Both the position numbers and the translations under genes were made by a program. A DNA stretch of 57,364 bases from the IMG/VR virus record IMGVR_UViG_3300005807_000014, positions 1-57,364 of that record; one strand, given 5' to 3'. Under the pieces are notes generated by a model. It did not search any database. It had not been told where the DNA came from and saw only the letters and a list, made by a program, of their open reading frames with translations. This document shows positions 28,564 to 36,350 of the stretch, piece by piece. This stretch comes from a virus. Within the stretch, counting starts at the first letter, position 1, and the number at the start of each line of letters is the position of its first letter.

Positions 28564-28589
28564 AATCACACTCTAGTATTGAAATAAGT

Positions 28590-28766
28590 TCATCTCTCCA
28601 TTTTCAATAATAATTTTTCGTACTCTTCAAACCGTATATACTTTTCCCAACTTTTTCCGTCTTCACAATCCTCTGGATCTGGGTCTTCACACCATAACCG
28701 ACCGACCCCAAACTCAGCACAGCATTCTGGCTGTAAATAAATATATTTAAGTTTATCGTCTGCCAT
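28590..28766 (-). CDS. Small acidic conserved phage protein
   Basis: 58 residues: YIYLQPECCAE, then GRLWCEDPDPEDCEDG. This is a recurrent small phage protein with a cysteine-rich, acidic centre that may bind metal. Its ATG overlaps the stop of the 89-residue gene upstream, which supports coupled translation. Confidence 0.7.
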   Translation of the reverse strand: MADDKLKYIYLQPECCAEFGVGRLWCEDPDPEDCEDGKSWEKYIRFEEYEKLLLKMER

Positions 28767-29035
28767 TATTCTTCAACCTCCAATCTGCTCTTGGGATCTG
28801 CAATTCTAAGTCTAAACTGCTCGGACCATCCATTATTTGGAATTGCTTCAGAAATTTTAATCCCAGCGTCGTACCATTCCCACCCCTCAATCACTGGCAA
28901 CAAGTCTTTATCTACATAGTCTCGCGTTAGGCAGATTGACTTCAAGGCAACAGACAATAAGGATTCCAAATCTGGCGTGTCTGTCAGTTTACCCATTTCT
29001 CTTTGAATCTCATCGTTTGGCTTGTCACTACTCAT
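28766..29035 (-). CDS. Conserved phage protein with a GWEWYDAG motif
   Basis: An 89-residue protein with VIEGWEWYDAGIKISE and a C-terminal WSEQFRLRI. It is a known but uncharacterised early phage family. It overlaps both neighbours by a few bases. Confidence 0.65.
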   Translation of the reverse strand: MSSDKPNDEIQREMGKLTDTPDLESLLSVALKSICLTRDYVDKDLLPVIEGWEWYDAGIKISEAIPNNGWSEQFRLRIADPKSRLEVEE

Positions 29036-29264
29036 CTAACACCTCATCGCAAATTTTGTAAATTTTTTTCAAAGCTGAGCTGCAATTTTTGAAGTCCTCA
29101 TATCTTGTTCTGGTTATACTCTCAAGAGCATCTTCAAGCTCCTGGATGCGCTCTTCTGCCTGTGTCATGATGTTCGGGGTGCTAAGGATCTGTTGCCCAA
29201 TCGGAATGTAATGCTTGCCTTGGTATCTCAGTCGCTTTTTCAATTTTTCGTTATCTATTTTCAT
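29028..29264 (-). CDS. Hypothetical helical protein
   Basis: 78 residues, coiled coil in the second half (TQAEERIQELEDALESI). I start it at ATG 29264, which overlaps the previous stop as ATGA; the earlier in-frame ATG at 29279 lies inside the upstream gene. Confidence 0.6.
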   Translation of the reverse strand: MKIDNEKLKKRLRYQGKHYIPIGQQILSTPNIMTQAEERIQELEDALESITRTRYEDFKNCSSALKKIYKICDEVLDE

Positions 29265-29512
29265 CTTGTTTTTCTGCATTCTATCTTAGTAATAAAATCT
29301 TTTACGTTATGTATCTGAAACCCAACAATCTCATCAGTATCAGCTTTTTTTAAGACGTAAAATAGTTCGTCCACAGGATGTGCTACCATGATGCAGTCAC
29401 TTATACAGTACTCCAGCGTATCAAGATTTTCTTGATACGTTACTTGCTTAACAAAATCCGGCGATAGCGCTGCGTCAAATGTCTCTTTAATAATTTTAGA
29501 CAATCTATCCAT
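29261..29512 (-). CDS. Hypothetical protein
   Basis: 83 residues beginning MDRLSKIIKETFDAAL with GGAGAAAAGAG upstream. The end (ADTDEIVGFQIHNVKDF) is a short beta-alpha unit. The start overlaps the end of the 57-residue gene. Function unknown. Confidence 0.6.
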   Translation of the reverse strand: MDRLSKIIKETFDAALSPDFVKQVTYQENLDTLEYCISDCIMVAHPVDELFYVLKKADTDEIVGFQIHNVKDFITKIECRKTR

Positions 29513-29678
29513 TTCTCTTTTCTCCAGACTTCCCGTAAGGTATTTTCTTAATAACACCCCCTTTAGCCAGGAAAGCTTCAATGTCTGATTGCATGTTACT
29601 GATTATATCGGCTATCAGTCTTTTATTTCTTGACCTTTCAGGGTTGATTGAAATAGATTGCCATTTTTCTGGTCGCAT
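29505..29678 (-). CDS. Hypothetical basic protein, 57 aa
   Basis: Ends with FLAKGGVIKKIPYGKSGE, a glycine-lysine pattern that recurs in small phage proteins of unknown role (some are proposed to bind nucleic acid). It starts five bases after the 87-residue gene upstream of it and overlaps the next start. Confidence 0.6.
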   Translation of the reverse strand: MRPEKWQSISINPERSRNKRLIADIISNMQSDIEAFLAKGGVIKKIPYGKSGEKRNG

Positions 29679-29682
29679 AATC

Positions 29683-29946
29683 TTAATGTCCTTTTAAAAC
29701 GCTGTTAATCTTTTTTAATGTTTCTTCTTTTGTGTACGGCGGAGCTAGATCAGAAAGCAGGCGCTTTGCTTCTATCCACGGGCTTCCTTCTACCTTTGTT
29801 CCAATCCCTTCTAGGAAATCTGTATGTGATTTTGTAGACACGATTGCACAAAAAGGACAATATCCACCATGTTCTGAATATATCCCTTCTAATGGCCCTA
29901 ACTCCAATATTTCTTTTACTCTTCTTAGCACATCGAGCTTATTCAT
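29683..29946 (-). CDS. Hypothetical protein with a CPFC pair
   Basis: 87 residues, HGGYCPFCAIVSTKSHTDF, possibly a half zinc site, with helices on both sides. Its ATG overlaps the end of the upstream membrane peptide gene. Function unknown. Confidence 0.6.
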   Translation of the reverse strand: MNKLDVLRRVKEILELGPLEGIYSEHGGYCPFCAIVSTKSHTDFLEGIGTKVEGSPWIEAKRLLSDLAPPYTKEETLKKINSVLKGH

Positions 29947-30100
29947 AATGAATTCCTAGAAAAATAGGCCAAAATAGCATAGCTAAAAATACGCTTATAC
30001 TTTCATTCTTTTTACATCCATTCTCAGCTAAAATTATCCCTGTTGTAAACATCCATCCCAATATCCAAATAAATAGCATGATGCCTATATAACTCTCCAT
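29939..30100 (-). CDS. Small two-helix membrane protein, copy 1
   Basis: 53 residues: IGIMLFIWILGWMFTTGIILAENGC, then SISVFLAMLFWPIFLGI, two membrane segments joined by a short polar turn. It is a recent duplicate of the 30727 gene; the DNA of the two copies is nearly identical apart from a short insertion. It might be a membrane peptide altering the host envelope; the role is unknown. Confidence 0.65.
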   Translation of the reverse strand: MESYIGIMLFIWILGWMFTTGIILAENGCKKNESISVFLAMLFWPIFLGIHYE

Positions 30101-30367
30101 TTAATTTCCCTCTAAATTTATTTTGATAGAACGCTCATTAATTTCACAGAAACCTAGCGGAATATTTGATGAGATTATAAATCTAACATTCTCTATCTTT
30201 CCGATTTCTGGAATCAAATTATTTCCCATCGTTGCAAAGTATTTACCGTCATCAGTTTTTAAATATCTTTCAAATGAACGATCAAAATAATATATTTGCT
30301 TTGGCGTAAAAAATTCCCGATCAGTATTGCGGCATAGTTTTGGTACGATGTGTAATCTAATCCACAT
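30101..30367 (-). CDS. Hypothetical protein
   Basis: 88 residues, basic, starting MWIRLHIVPKLCRN. Mainly beta in the second half. It ends directly at the start of membrane copy 1. No family recognised. Confidence 0.55.
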   Translation of the reverse strand: MWIRLHIVPKLCRNTDREFFTPKQIYYFDRSFERYLKTDDGKYFATMGNNLIPEIGKIENVRFIISSNIPLGFCEINERSIKINLEGN

Positions 30368-30417
30368 AACAATTCACTCCAGTTGATTGCTCTTTCGCTT
30401 TGCTCAGTCGCAACAAA

Positions 30418-30642
30418 TTAGCTATGCCGCGTGTCTGCTCCGCAATTTGGGCAATTCCAGTGAACGCCAGAACCATCGCCAGAACCCATCACTGAAAACC
30501 ATATAATTTGATCAGAAGCAGGACATTTTTTTAAGGCTTGCCTACGCCTACATTTTTGGCATGCCCTCTTTATGTGGATAGGGTGACCTCTAACGTTATA
30601 ATATTTCCAGTCGTGAAAACCAAAAAAACACTTCCAATTCAT
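30418..30642 (-). CDS. Small zinc-ribbon-like phage protein
   Basis: 74 residues. FGFHDWKYY, then RACQKCRRRQ and a C-terminal CPNCG, giving two CxxC pairs that can bind one zinc ion. The ATG 30642 with CGAGGAGAG upstream is preferred over 30702. The family is common in phages; nucleic-acid binding is likely but not shown. Confidence 0.65.
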   Translation of the reverse strand: MNWKCFFGFHDWKYYNVRGHPIHIKRACQKCRRRQALKKCPASDQIIWFSVMGSGDGSGVHWNCPNCGADTRHS

Positions 30643-30726
30643 AATTGCACTCTCCTCGCTTTCCAGTGATTTTTTTAAATCATGATTAATCAGTTTTTTC
30701 ATTATTTTACCTATTTATCTTATCCA

Positions 30727-30927
30727 TTATTTTATTCTCCCTGTATATCGAACTTGTCCATAATAAATTCCTAGAAAAATAGGCCAAAATAGCATAGCTA
30801 AAAATACGCTTATACTTGCATTCATTTCACATCCATTCTCAGCTAAAATTATCCCTGCTGTAAACATCCATCCCAACACCCATCCCAACATCCAAATAAA
30901 TAGCATGATGCCTATATAAATCTTCAT
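30727..30927 (-). CDS. Small two-helix membrane protein, copy 2
   Basis: 66 residues and paralogous to 29939-30100. It has a longer first hydrophobic segment (a GWVLGW insert made by a 15-bp tandem duplication) and a longer C-terminus (YYGQVRYTGRIK). Upstream spacers are also similar (CCTCTAAA-TTATTT), so the duplication included the leader. Confidence 0.65.
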   Translation of the reverse strand: MKIYIGIMLFIWMLGWVLGWMFTAGIILAENGCEMNASISVFLAMLFWPIFLGIYYGQVRYTGRIK

Positions 30928-31128
30928 TTAATTTTCCTCTAAAGTTATTTCGATAAAAAATCCCCTCTGTCGCAACCGTCGGGGCGCCGGCATGAAAGGC
31001 AAACAAACCCTTGCTTGCATTTAACCTCTCTACCCGTTTTTTGATGGGATGTGCGCCCAAAAGCTCAAAAGGGAACGGCACTAAAGTAAAGTTCGGGCCT
31101 TGGCTTTAGCTGTACCGACAATGCCAGG
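30928..31128. other. Non-coding leader and possible terminator
   Basis: A 200-base stretch between the Sak4-like gene and the membrane peptide without a convincing gene. On the - strand, CCCC...GGGG followed by ATTTTTT (about 30959-30989) looks like a weak intrinsic terminator. An open - strand frame at 30839-31081 overlaps the membrane gene and is probably chance. Confidence 0.5.
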
Positions 31129-32034
31129 TCATTTTTTAATAACGCTCTTAACTTCTTCAGTTTCTATAACTTCAGGCCTTTGGCTGTCAAACTCCATAGC
31201 AGCTTCTTCGTACTGCGGCCAAAAAGGTTTCATTTCCTTGATGATATCCCTCGGCATTTCAAGCCACGCTTCTTTTAATGCCTCTATCCCTTCGGATGTT
31301 TTCATCTGCATTTCTGAGCGGTATTTGCTAAGGTGTGATTCGGAATTATCACCAGTATTAACCCAAGAAATAATTTCTTTTCCTGTCTGGATCCCAAGGT
31401 AGCTGTTTCCATCACCAAAAGCATTTCGAAGACCTTTTGGTATTTTGATCGCGGATTGGTTTTTCCCTTCATTCCACATTGTTATACTGGCGGTCATTTC
31501 AAAGATAAAGTTTTTTTCGCAGACTGGCTGTATCCCTAGGTCCACGGGTTTATTTGGGTTTTTAAAATCCATTTTTTGCCGCGCTCTGATACAGCAAATT
31601 ATATGCATGCTACTTTGTAATAAAACGTTCATGTAGCGTTTATGCTGCATCTTTGCGACATTCCAGCCAACAATCTGGCCTAGGTTGTCAGCTATCTCCA
31701 TACAGCCTCCTGTCCCCTCCCACTCGTGAGTAACGGAGTCTATCACTAGAACTTTAACCCCCGCATCTTGAAACTCTTTAATCGCATGTGCGTATCGATC
31801 AGGGCTGAATGGCGCAAATAGATCCGCTATCATAAACGGGCCATCCAGCTCATCAGAATAATAGCTGCCGCGCTGATTTTCAGTGTCTAGGAAGCCGATT
31901 TGTTCAGCCCTATCGACCATACCTCTAGCAATGTAAAGAGCTGTCAGGGTCTTCCCTGTACCGCTCTGGCCTGAGATCCCTATAATAACCGGGGCGCCAC
32001 AGCGCTTCGCTGGACGAATGCGTAAAATACTCAT
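31129..32034 (-). CDS. Sak4-like RecA-fold ATPase (recombination)
   Basis: A 301-residue AAA/RecA-fold ATPase. Walker A GQSGTGKT at residues 22-29 and Walker B VKVLVIDS near 97; SVTHEWEG follows, as in phage Sak4-like proteins that assist single-strand annealing recombination with a partner nuclease. It is translationally coupled (ATGA) to the RecE-like nuclease upstream, which supports a recombination pair. No separate Erf/RecT-type annealing protein was found nearby. Confidence 0.8.
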   Translation of the reverse strand: MSILRIRPAKRCGAPVIIGISGQSGTGKTLTALYIARGMVDRAEQIGFLDTENQRGSYYSDELDGPFMIADLFAPFSPDRYAHAIKEFQDAGVKVLVIDSVTHEWEGTGGCMEIADNLGQIVGWNVAKMQHKRYMNVLLQSSMHIICCIRARQKMDFKNPNKPVDLGIQPVCEKNFIFEMTASITMWNEGKNQSAIKIPKGLRNAFGDGNSYLGIQTGKEIISWVNTGDNSESHLSKYRSEMQMKTSEGIEALKEAWLEMPRDIIKEMKPFWPQYEEAAMEFDSQRPEVIETEEVKSVIKK

Positions 32035-32972
32035 ATTTTCGATAACTCCATTTCATAGTGGAAATATGGGGGTAGTTGAGTTTCAATGGCAACATCACTG
32101 TTGTATCCAGGCCATTCCTTTTTTTTTCGAGCTGTCTTTATTGCGTTTAATGCTCTACGGCGAATCCAGAATCCCAGCTCTAAATCCTTTTCGCTAACCA
32201 AATAAACAGCCACCATATATGGCGGGATTTTTTCAGCGGCTACGAAAATGAATTGTCGGTGATCGGTACCTTTGCAAGCTGCATCTCCAGCCAAATAATG
32301 AGCAGCCGATATGTGGTAGCCCAGATTCCCGATAGCCTTGTTAAAACCATCTTTTGAGGCGTCAATACAGGATTTCAGATCGAGAATATAGTTGTCTGTT
32401 CTGTAATCTGGCCTGTATCGGCACAGCATATTTGTTCCTTCCCCATGCGCGAAGTCCTGATCGAGATAGTATCCAGATGATTCCGCCTCGCCATTTTGAA
32501 ACAAATCTTTAGCTTCAGGATGGACCATAATTGAGTCACGAACTCGGCAGGCACAATCGTACATTTTCGTACTGATTATAATTTTACCAGTATTCTCGTT
32601 ATCGAAACGCTCCCAAAATTCAATTTGTTCAAGAGTTTTCACGGCTGGATTTTTTGCAGTTAGCTGGGTTTTTGTTGGCCTTTTGATGTCTGGCGGAGAT
32701 ATAGCGTATTCGTCGTCAAATTTGTTAGGCTCCAGCACGATAGAATGGATAGCAGTGCCCATTTCCGTCGCTTCAGTTTCTTTGAATTTTATCTCACCAT
32801 CCCTGTAGGATTTATAAATTTTCAGCGCCTTTGCGGCATGTTTAACAGTGCTTGAGCTTTCGCCAGGGCCATTCTGGTAGTCCTCATTGCTAATGCCGGG
32901 GAACAATCCAAGCCTCTGTTTGGGCTTTTCTTCAACAGTGACTTGGCTTTCACTTTCAATCAGTTCACTCAT
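32031..32972 (-). CDS. RecE-like PD-(D/E)xK exonuclease
   Basis: A 313-residue nuclease. CRYRPDYR, then NYILDLKSC gives the catalytic D...DxK of the PD-(D/E)xK fold, with the later helix NLGYHISAAHYLAGD at the place of the family QxxxY motif. It resembles the exonuclease VIII C-terminal domain, which resects dsDNA ends. I chose ATG 32972 with GGGAGGG upstream over 33044, whose extra residues look like membrane-gene shadow. Confidence 0.8.
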   Translation of the reverse strand: MSELIESESQVTVEEKPKQRLGLFPGISNEDYQNGPGESSSTVKHAAKALKIYKSYRDGEIKFKETEATEMGTAIHSIVLEPNKFDDEYAISPPDIKRPTKTQLTAKNPAVKTLEQIEFWERFDNENTGKIIISTKMYDCACRVRDSIMVHPEAKDLFQNGEAESSGYYLDQDFAHGEGTNMLCRYRPDYRTDNYILDLKSCIDASKDGFNKAIGNLGYHISAAHYLAGDAACKGTDHRQFIFVAAEKIPPYMVAVYLVSEKDLELGFWIRRRALNAIKTARKKKEWPGYNSDVAIETQLPPYFHYEMELSKI

Positions 32973-32986
32973 AATTACCCTCCCAG

Positions 32987-33142
32987 TTATCTCAAAAAAA
33001 TATACGCAAAAACAGGAATCAAAACACCCAGCACAGATATCCATGAACCTAAAATATATTTAGATTTAAAATTTATGTAACAGCTAAATATTGCAAACAT
33101 AAAAACTACAAATAAACTTGTTGTGGAAATATCAGATTCCAT
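32987..33142 (-). CDS. Small two-helix membrane protein
   Basis: 51 residues: SLFVVFMFAIFSCYI, then WISVLGVLIPVFAYIFL, two membrane segments separated by a basic turn. It lies between the nuclease gene and the 118-residue gene with short spacers. Function unknown; no similarity to known holins is claimed. Confidence 0.6.
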   Translation of the reverse strand: MESDISTTSLFVVFMFAIFSCYINFKSKYILGSWISVLGVLIPVFAYIFLR

Positions 33143-33144
33143 AT

Positions 33145-33501
33145 CTACCTCCTCTCCCACCACAATTCTTCGGCCTTTTCGCGCACATCATTTTGTGCTG
33201 AAAGATCAATCAGATCTACTATATTAAGCCATGTTTCAGCATGAATCCTAACATCATCAATGGAAATATTACCGATGGTTGGCTTTATGTTCATATTTTG
33301 TATACTTAAATAAAAATATTTTATCAGGTTTGAATTATCCAAAAGCCAACATATAAAAGGATCGTTATCTTTATTAAATTTACCATTTAATAGCTCTTGC
33401 TTTGCTTGAAATAAAAAGCTTGATATTTCAACTTCCTGCTCTACTGTTAGCCCGGTTGCCTGGTCATGCCGAAGCTCGTCAATTAAAACTGGATCTTTCA
33501 T
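33145..33501 (-). CDS. Hypothetical protein
   Basis: 118 residues, helical, acidic. It ends two bases before the small membrane gene. No motif is recognised. Confidence 0.55.
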   Translation of the reverse strand: MKDPVLIDELRHDQATGLTVEQEVEISSFLFQAKQELLNGKFNKDNDPFICWLLDNSNLIKYFYLSIQNMNIKPTIGNISIDDVRIHAETWLNIVDLIDLSAQNDVREKAEELWWERR

Positions 33502-33533
33502 TTTTAGTTCTCGTGTTTTTTAATAAGTCATTA

Positions 33534-33620
33534 TTACTCTGGGTTTTTAATTCTCTGCCACCGTATATATAAATATTCATATTCTAAACAATCGAAACAC
33601 GGTTTTTTTGCCTGTTTCAA
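33534..33620 (-). CDS. Possible 28-aa cysteine-pair peptide (TTG start)
   Basis: A short frame with CFDCLEYEYLYIRW. Its TTG overlaps the sigma factor stop (TTGA), as if coupled. The CxxC and aromatic content look protein-like, but the length and rare start make it tentative. Confidence 0.35.
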   Translation of the reverse strand: MKQAKKPCFDCLEYEYLYIRWQRIKNPE

Positions 33621-34132
33621 CGTAAATCCCCCACTACAGCGAAAATTTGCTTGGCACGCATAATGTGTTTTTCAACACACGCCGTCGAGATCCCCACTAT
33701 TTGTGCGATCTCTTTGTGACTATACCCCTTAAATGTGAACAAGGTGAAGACTACACGCATTTTTGTAGGCAGTCTTTCAATCGCTTTTAATTTGTGATGC
33801 ATTATTTCCTGTGCTTCCAATTGCCGTTCCGGACTTTCCCCACAGTGATCCCACATTGTCACTCTGTCGTGCAAATCGCACTGAAAATTATTGCGTATTT
33901 TCCCATGTTTCAATTTATCTTTTAGATGGTTACAGCACATTTTATACAGATACGCCCGCGGCTGTTCCAGGGCCTCGAAAGAGTCACGCCGCAGACATTT
34001 GATAAATACCTCCTGTATAATGTCCTCAGGATCATAGTTACACCTGTCATCGCACCGCCACAATGTTATTTTCAGGGCATGATAGTGATCTCGATACAGC
34101 CGCTCAATGTTTGCATTGCCTGCCTGTGTCAT
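33617..34132 (-). CDS. ECF sigma factor, FecI-like
   Basis: A 171-residue RNA polymerase sigma factor. Region 2 holds DPEDIIQEVFIKCLRR and PRAYLYKMCCNHLKD; region 4 has GYSHKEIAQIVGISTACVEKHIMRAK, a complete helix-turn-helix. No region 1 or 3 is present, so it is group 4 (ECF), closest in look to FecI-type factors. It should redirect host RNA polymerase to phage promoters, most simply the late module. It is the last strong gene of a coupled three-gene operon. Confidence 0.85.
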   Translation of the reverse strand: MTQAGNANIERLYRDHYHALKITLWRCDDRCNYDPEDIIQEVFIKCLRRDSFEALEQPRAYLYKMCCNHLKDKLKHGKIRNNFQCDLHDRVTMWDHCGESPERQLEAQEIMHHKLKAIERLPTKMRVVFTLFTFKGYSHKEIAQIVGISTACVEKHIMRAKQIFAVVGDLR

Positions 34133-34361
34133 CGTCTACGAACTCCTCAAAAAATGCGTGTATTTCCATCTCTAAGTCTCTCAATATTTTTTTTCTATCA
34201 TTGAGACTAAGACCCTTCTTTTCGATCTGTCCCTGTGCTTTGTATAGCGTATACGCGCCGATGTAAAAAAACAGACGCATCTCTTTTAACTGGGTCTCCG
34301 TGGTCGATTTCGGCACTGTGTTTTTTTGAATCTGATCCCAAAATAACGCCATCGTTTTCAT
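34104..34361 (-). CDS. Protein coupled to the sigma factor
   Basis: 85 residues starting MKTMALFWDQIQKNTVP. Its ATG overlaps the previous stop (ATGA) and its end overlaps the sigma start by 29 bases. FFYIGAYTLYKAQGQIEKKG then ILRDLEMEIHAFFEEF are amphipathic helices. It resembles a small uncharacterised phage family. A role as co-regulator or anti-sigma is only suggested by coupling. Confidence 0.6.
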   Translation of the reverse strand: MKTMALFWDQIQKNTVPKSTTETQLKEMRLFFYIGAYTLYKAQGQIEKKGLSLNDRKKILRDLEMEIHAFFEEFVDDDTGRQCKH

Positions 34362-34549
34362 TGCGGCCGTGCACTCCGTATCGTCTGTGCATTGCGTAAA
34401 AACACAACAGTGCCTTGATGTCTGCCCGTATACACACAATGGCCGCCACATTGTGTGTGGTATTCATTCATACTGATTTCATGGTCCGGTATCAAACCGC
34501 ACTCTGCACACGTCCATACCAATTGATATTGTCCTGGAGAATTTTTCAT
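34358..34549 (-). CDS. Small zinc-finger-like protein, first gene of the sigma operon
   Basis: 63 residues: WTCAECGLIPDHEISMNEYH, then CGGHC. CxxC plus a later His/Cys set could bind zinc. Tight ATGA coupling with the next gene supports that it is expressed. Function unknown. Confidence 0.6.
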   Translation of the reverse strand: MKNSPGQYQLVWTCAECGLIPDHEISMNEYHTQCGGHCVYTGRHQGTVVFLRNAQTIRSARPQ

Positions 34550-34646
34550 TAATAAACCCTCTTAGCAAATCCCGAGAAAAAAACAATCATTGTATTCAAT
34601 TGTGCTGACTATTAAATAGCTTATAATAACAATTATTGCTAATGAA
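34550..34646. other. Upstream region of the sigma operon
   Basis: AT-rich spacer of 97 bases without a gene. It probably holds the promoter of the sigma operon (several TTGTTA / TATTTAAT-like words on the - strand) but no box pair has convincing spacing. Confidence 0.35.
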
Positions 34647-35030
34647 TTATTCATGTTCATTGATAATTCCAGCTATTTTTTCAAATGAATTAAGCGTAGA
34701 TTTCTCACCGTATATTTTTTCATCATTCAACCATGCCAAATCGTTACCACCTACTATTGGGTTACTGGATTTAAAACCAGCCCATTTTATTACGGCGCTA
34801 GGCAAAACTTCTGTCTCACCCAAATAACAAAATTTTCCATCTTCATCTTCATCTTCCCAGTTTTTGTTTCCCATGGTTGTTCGCCTCTGTATATCGCATA
34901 GTACACCTAGACAACAAAACCCCGTGTCGTCCTTGAGGTGTTTTGTAGTCTTTTTATATGGCTCACCATCTTCTGTGAGATATATACCTATTAGCGCGTC
35001 TACCAATATTTTTTTAATGTCTTTTTTCAT
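34647..35030 (-). CDS. Conserved phage protein with a CCLGVLCD motif
   Basis: 127 residues. GFCCLGVLCDI, LPSAVIKWAGFKSSNPIV, LAWLNDE and FEKIAGIINE form the known layout of a widely spread, uncharacterised phage family. Its first 8 residues, MKKDIKKI, are shared with the gene upstream, along with the leader DNA, so this 5' segment has been duplicated. Confidence 0.7.
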   Translation of the reverse strand: MKKDIKKILVDALIGIYLTEDGEPYKKTTKHLKDDTGFCCLGVLCDIQRRTTMGNKNWEDEDEDGKFCYLGETEVLPSAVIKWAGFKSSNPIVGGNDLAWLNDEKIYGEKSTLNSFEKIAGIINEHE

Positions 35031-35040
35031 TGCTTATGTC

Positions 35041-35520
35041 TCAACCGTCAAAAGTAGAGCTGCCACCAAATTCATAAATTACCAGATATTTTTGTCCTTT
35101 TTTTACATATTTTTTCTGCCTCAAAAAGTGTATCAGGTCAACTTCAAATTTTTCAATCTCGACATCCTTTTCCTCAATCGGCCCAAATTTTTCTACCCAT
35201 TTTTCTTTACTTATCCCTCTCGTGGTCATCTTTGGCACAAGACAAAACCAATCCACCATTTGAAAATTAACTGGGAGGTCACCTCCGAAGCAAAAATCAT
35301 TGGGGTATTCTTTTGGCAGTTCAAAAACGCGGCAAAAATTATTCCATCCGTCCACTTTATATTTCATTAGTGTTTCCTTAACTAGACGCTCGTAAAACAG
35401 TGGGGTTATTGCCTGTTTTTGGCGCTCTCTATCCAGATTAATTTGCGTATAAAACCAAACATATTCAGCGATAACGTTTGAGTATGGGCACGCCGTTATT
35501 TTTTTAATGTCTTTTTTCAT
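35041..35520 (-). CDS. Hypothetical protein, paralog pair member A
   Basis: 159 residues from ATG 35520. YSNVIAEYVWFYTQINLDRERQK and LFYERLVKETLMK are shared with the frameshifted neighbour 35520-35886 (LLAKYVWYRTQFKLEDER and FYERLAKEILMN). The ATG overlaps the restored TAA of that neighbour. No function known. Confidence 0.6.
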   Translation of the reverse strand: MKKDIKKITACPYSNVIAEYVWFYTQINLDRERQKQAITPLFYERLVKETLMKYKVDGWNNFCRVFELPKEYPNDFCFGGDLPVNFQMVDWFCLVPKMTTRGISKEKWVEKFGPIEEKDVEIEKFEVDLIHFLRQKKYVKKGQKYLVIYEFGGSSTFDG

Positions 35521-35886
35521 TACATTATCTCCATGATATAGTCGGACATAATCAGATGAAGAATGTACGCAACTAGAAGACTTTGCCAAATAATAGCATC
35601 ATCAGATGGGGTAGGTGTATTCATTAGTATTTCCTTAGCTAGACGCTCGTAAAAACCTTGGTTTCATTTTGTTGCGCTCATCTTCTAATTTAAACTGTGT
35701 TCGATACCAAACATATTTGGCTAAGAGACCTGGATACAGACAATCTGTTACCGTTTTGTTTTGGAGAAATTCATATTTTGCTTTGCCTTTAATCAGGCTG
35801 ACATAGATTTTTTGTTCTTCGGTAAGCTCCTCTAAGCCTATAGATTTTGCTATGTCTTTGTGCCAGGTGTCTCTCCAATGATTCAT
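35520..35886 (-). pseudogene. Frameshifted paralog (pair member B)
   Basis: As written the frame ends at 35635 after 83 residues (ends KPRFLRASS). Removing one base from the A5 run 35651-35655 (T5 on the coding strand) continues FYERLAKEILMN and gives 121 residues, ending at a TAA that shares a base with the next ATG (TAATG). Paralogy plus the junction show that the restored frame is the original. The shift is either a real mutation or a homopolymer call error. Confidence 0.6.
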
Positions 35887-36200
35887 AATTTCATTCCTAT
35901 AGCTTCAGCCATTAGATTAGTGCCGTCTCTTTCAGTATACTCATGAACCCATGATTTTAGATGACCAATGGCTGGGCCGTCTTCATAAAAAAGTTCAAGT
36001 TCCACGCATTCTAGCCTAGCTTTTTTTACTAAATCTGCACAATTTAAATCCATTTTAAAATCGGCAGGTTCCCCGTCCCAGATGCCTGATACATACAAAT
36101 ATTTTTCTCTTGGCTGTATCCTATACCCACACTCACAACAGCTATGCGCTTTACGCGCCAGCCTGATTTTTTCCGTGTAGCAAGAGGGCTGAGAAATCAT
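35883..36200 (-). CDS. Zinc-binding conserved phage protein
   Basis: 105 residues from ATG 36200. CYTEKIRLARKAHSCCECGYRI then a C-terminal HEYTERDGTN; the CCEC with preceding Cys/His pattern is common in a phage family with one zinc site. The upstream 11 residues of the longer frame are a membrane-gene shadow. It overlaps the next start by an ATGA-like junction. Confidence 0.65.
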   Translation of the reverse strand: MISQPSCYTEKIRLARKAHSCCECGYRIQPREKYLYVSGIWDGEPADFKMDLNCADLVKKARLECVELELFYEDGPAIGHLKSWVHEYTERDGTNLMAEAIGMKL

Positions 36201-36202
36201 AA

Positions 36203-36310
36203 TTAATCGCCTTTGAAAAATAAATAAGCACAAATAACCACAAAAGAAAATATGAGGAAAACCCCGATTGGGTCAGTCGCCAAGTCGAATAAAATTTCTG
36301 ATTTGTTCAT
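36203..36310 (-). CDS. Small single-helix membrane protein, 35 aa
   Basis: One hydrophobic segment, PIGVFLIFSFVVICAYLFF, with short polar ends. First gene of the left early operon, directly downstream of a strong terminator hairpin. A ribosome site (AGTAGGTAATAAGCG) precedes it. Role unknown. Confidence 0.5.
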   Translation of the reverse strand: MNKSEILFDLATDPIGVFLIFSFVVICAYLFFKGD

Positions 36311-36324
36311 CGCTTATTACCTAC

Positions 36325-36350
36325 TTAAAAAGAGCGGGGCGGACCCCGCT
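36325..36350 (-). terminator. Intrinsic terminator in the left operon leader
   Basis: On the - strand AGCGGGG-tccg-CCCCGCT-C-TTTTT: a perfect 7-bp GC-rich stem, tetraloop and T5. It stands between the probable leftward promoter and the first gene, so early leftward transcription must read through it. Confidence 0.75.

Noticed and set aside
30839-31081. 80-codon - strand frame starting MPFPFELL
   Set aside because: It overlaps the membrane gene in another frame, has no ribosome site, and its second half is the shadow of a real gene.
34207-34467. 86-codon frame over the sigma-operon genes
   Set aside because: It is a third frame over two genes that are coupled by ATGA overlaps and have better protein character.
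35580-35605. CTGATGATG near 35.6 kb as another hammerhead
   Set aside because: No stem II, no GAAA and no GUC follow; it is coding DNA of the frameshifted gene.
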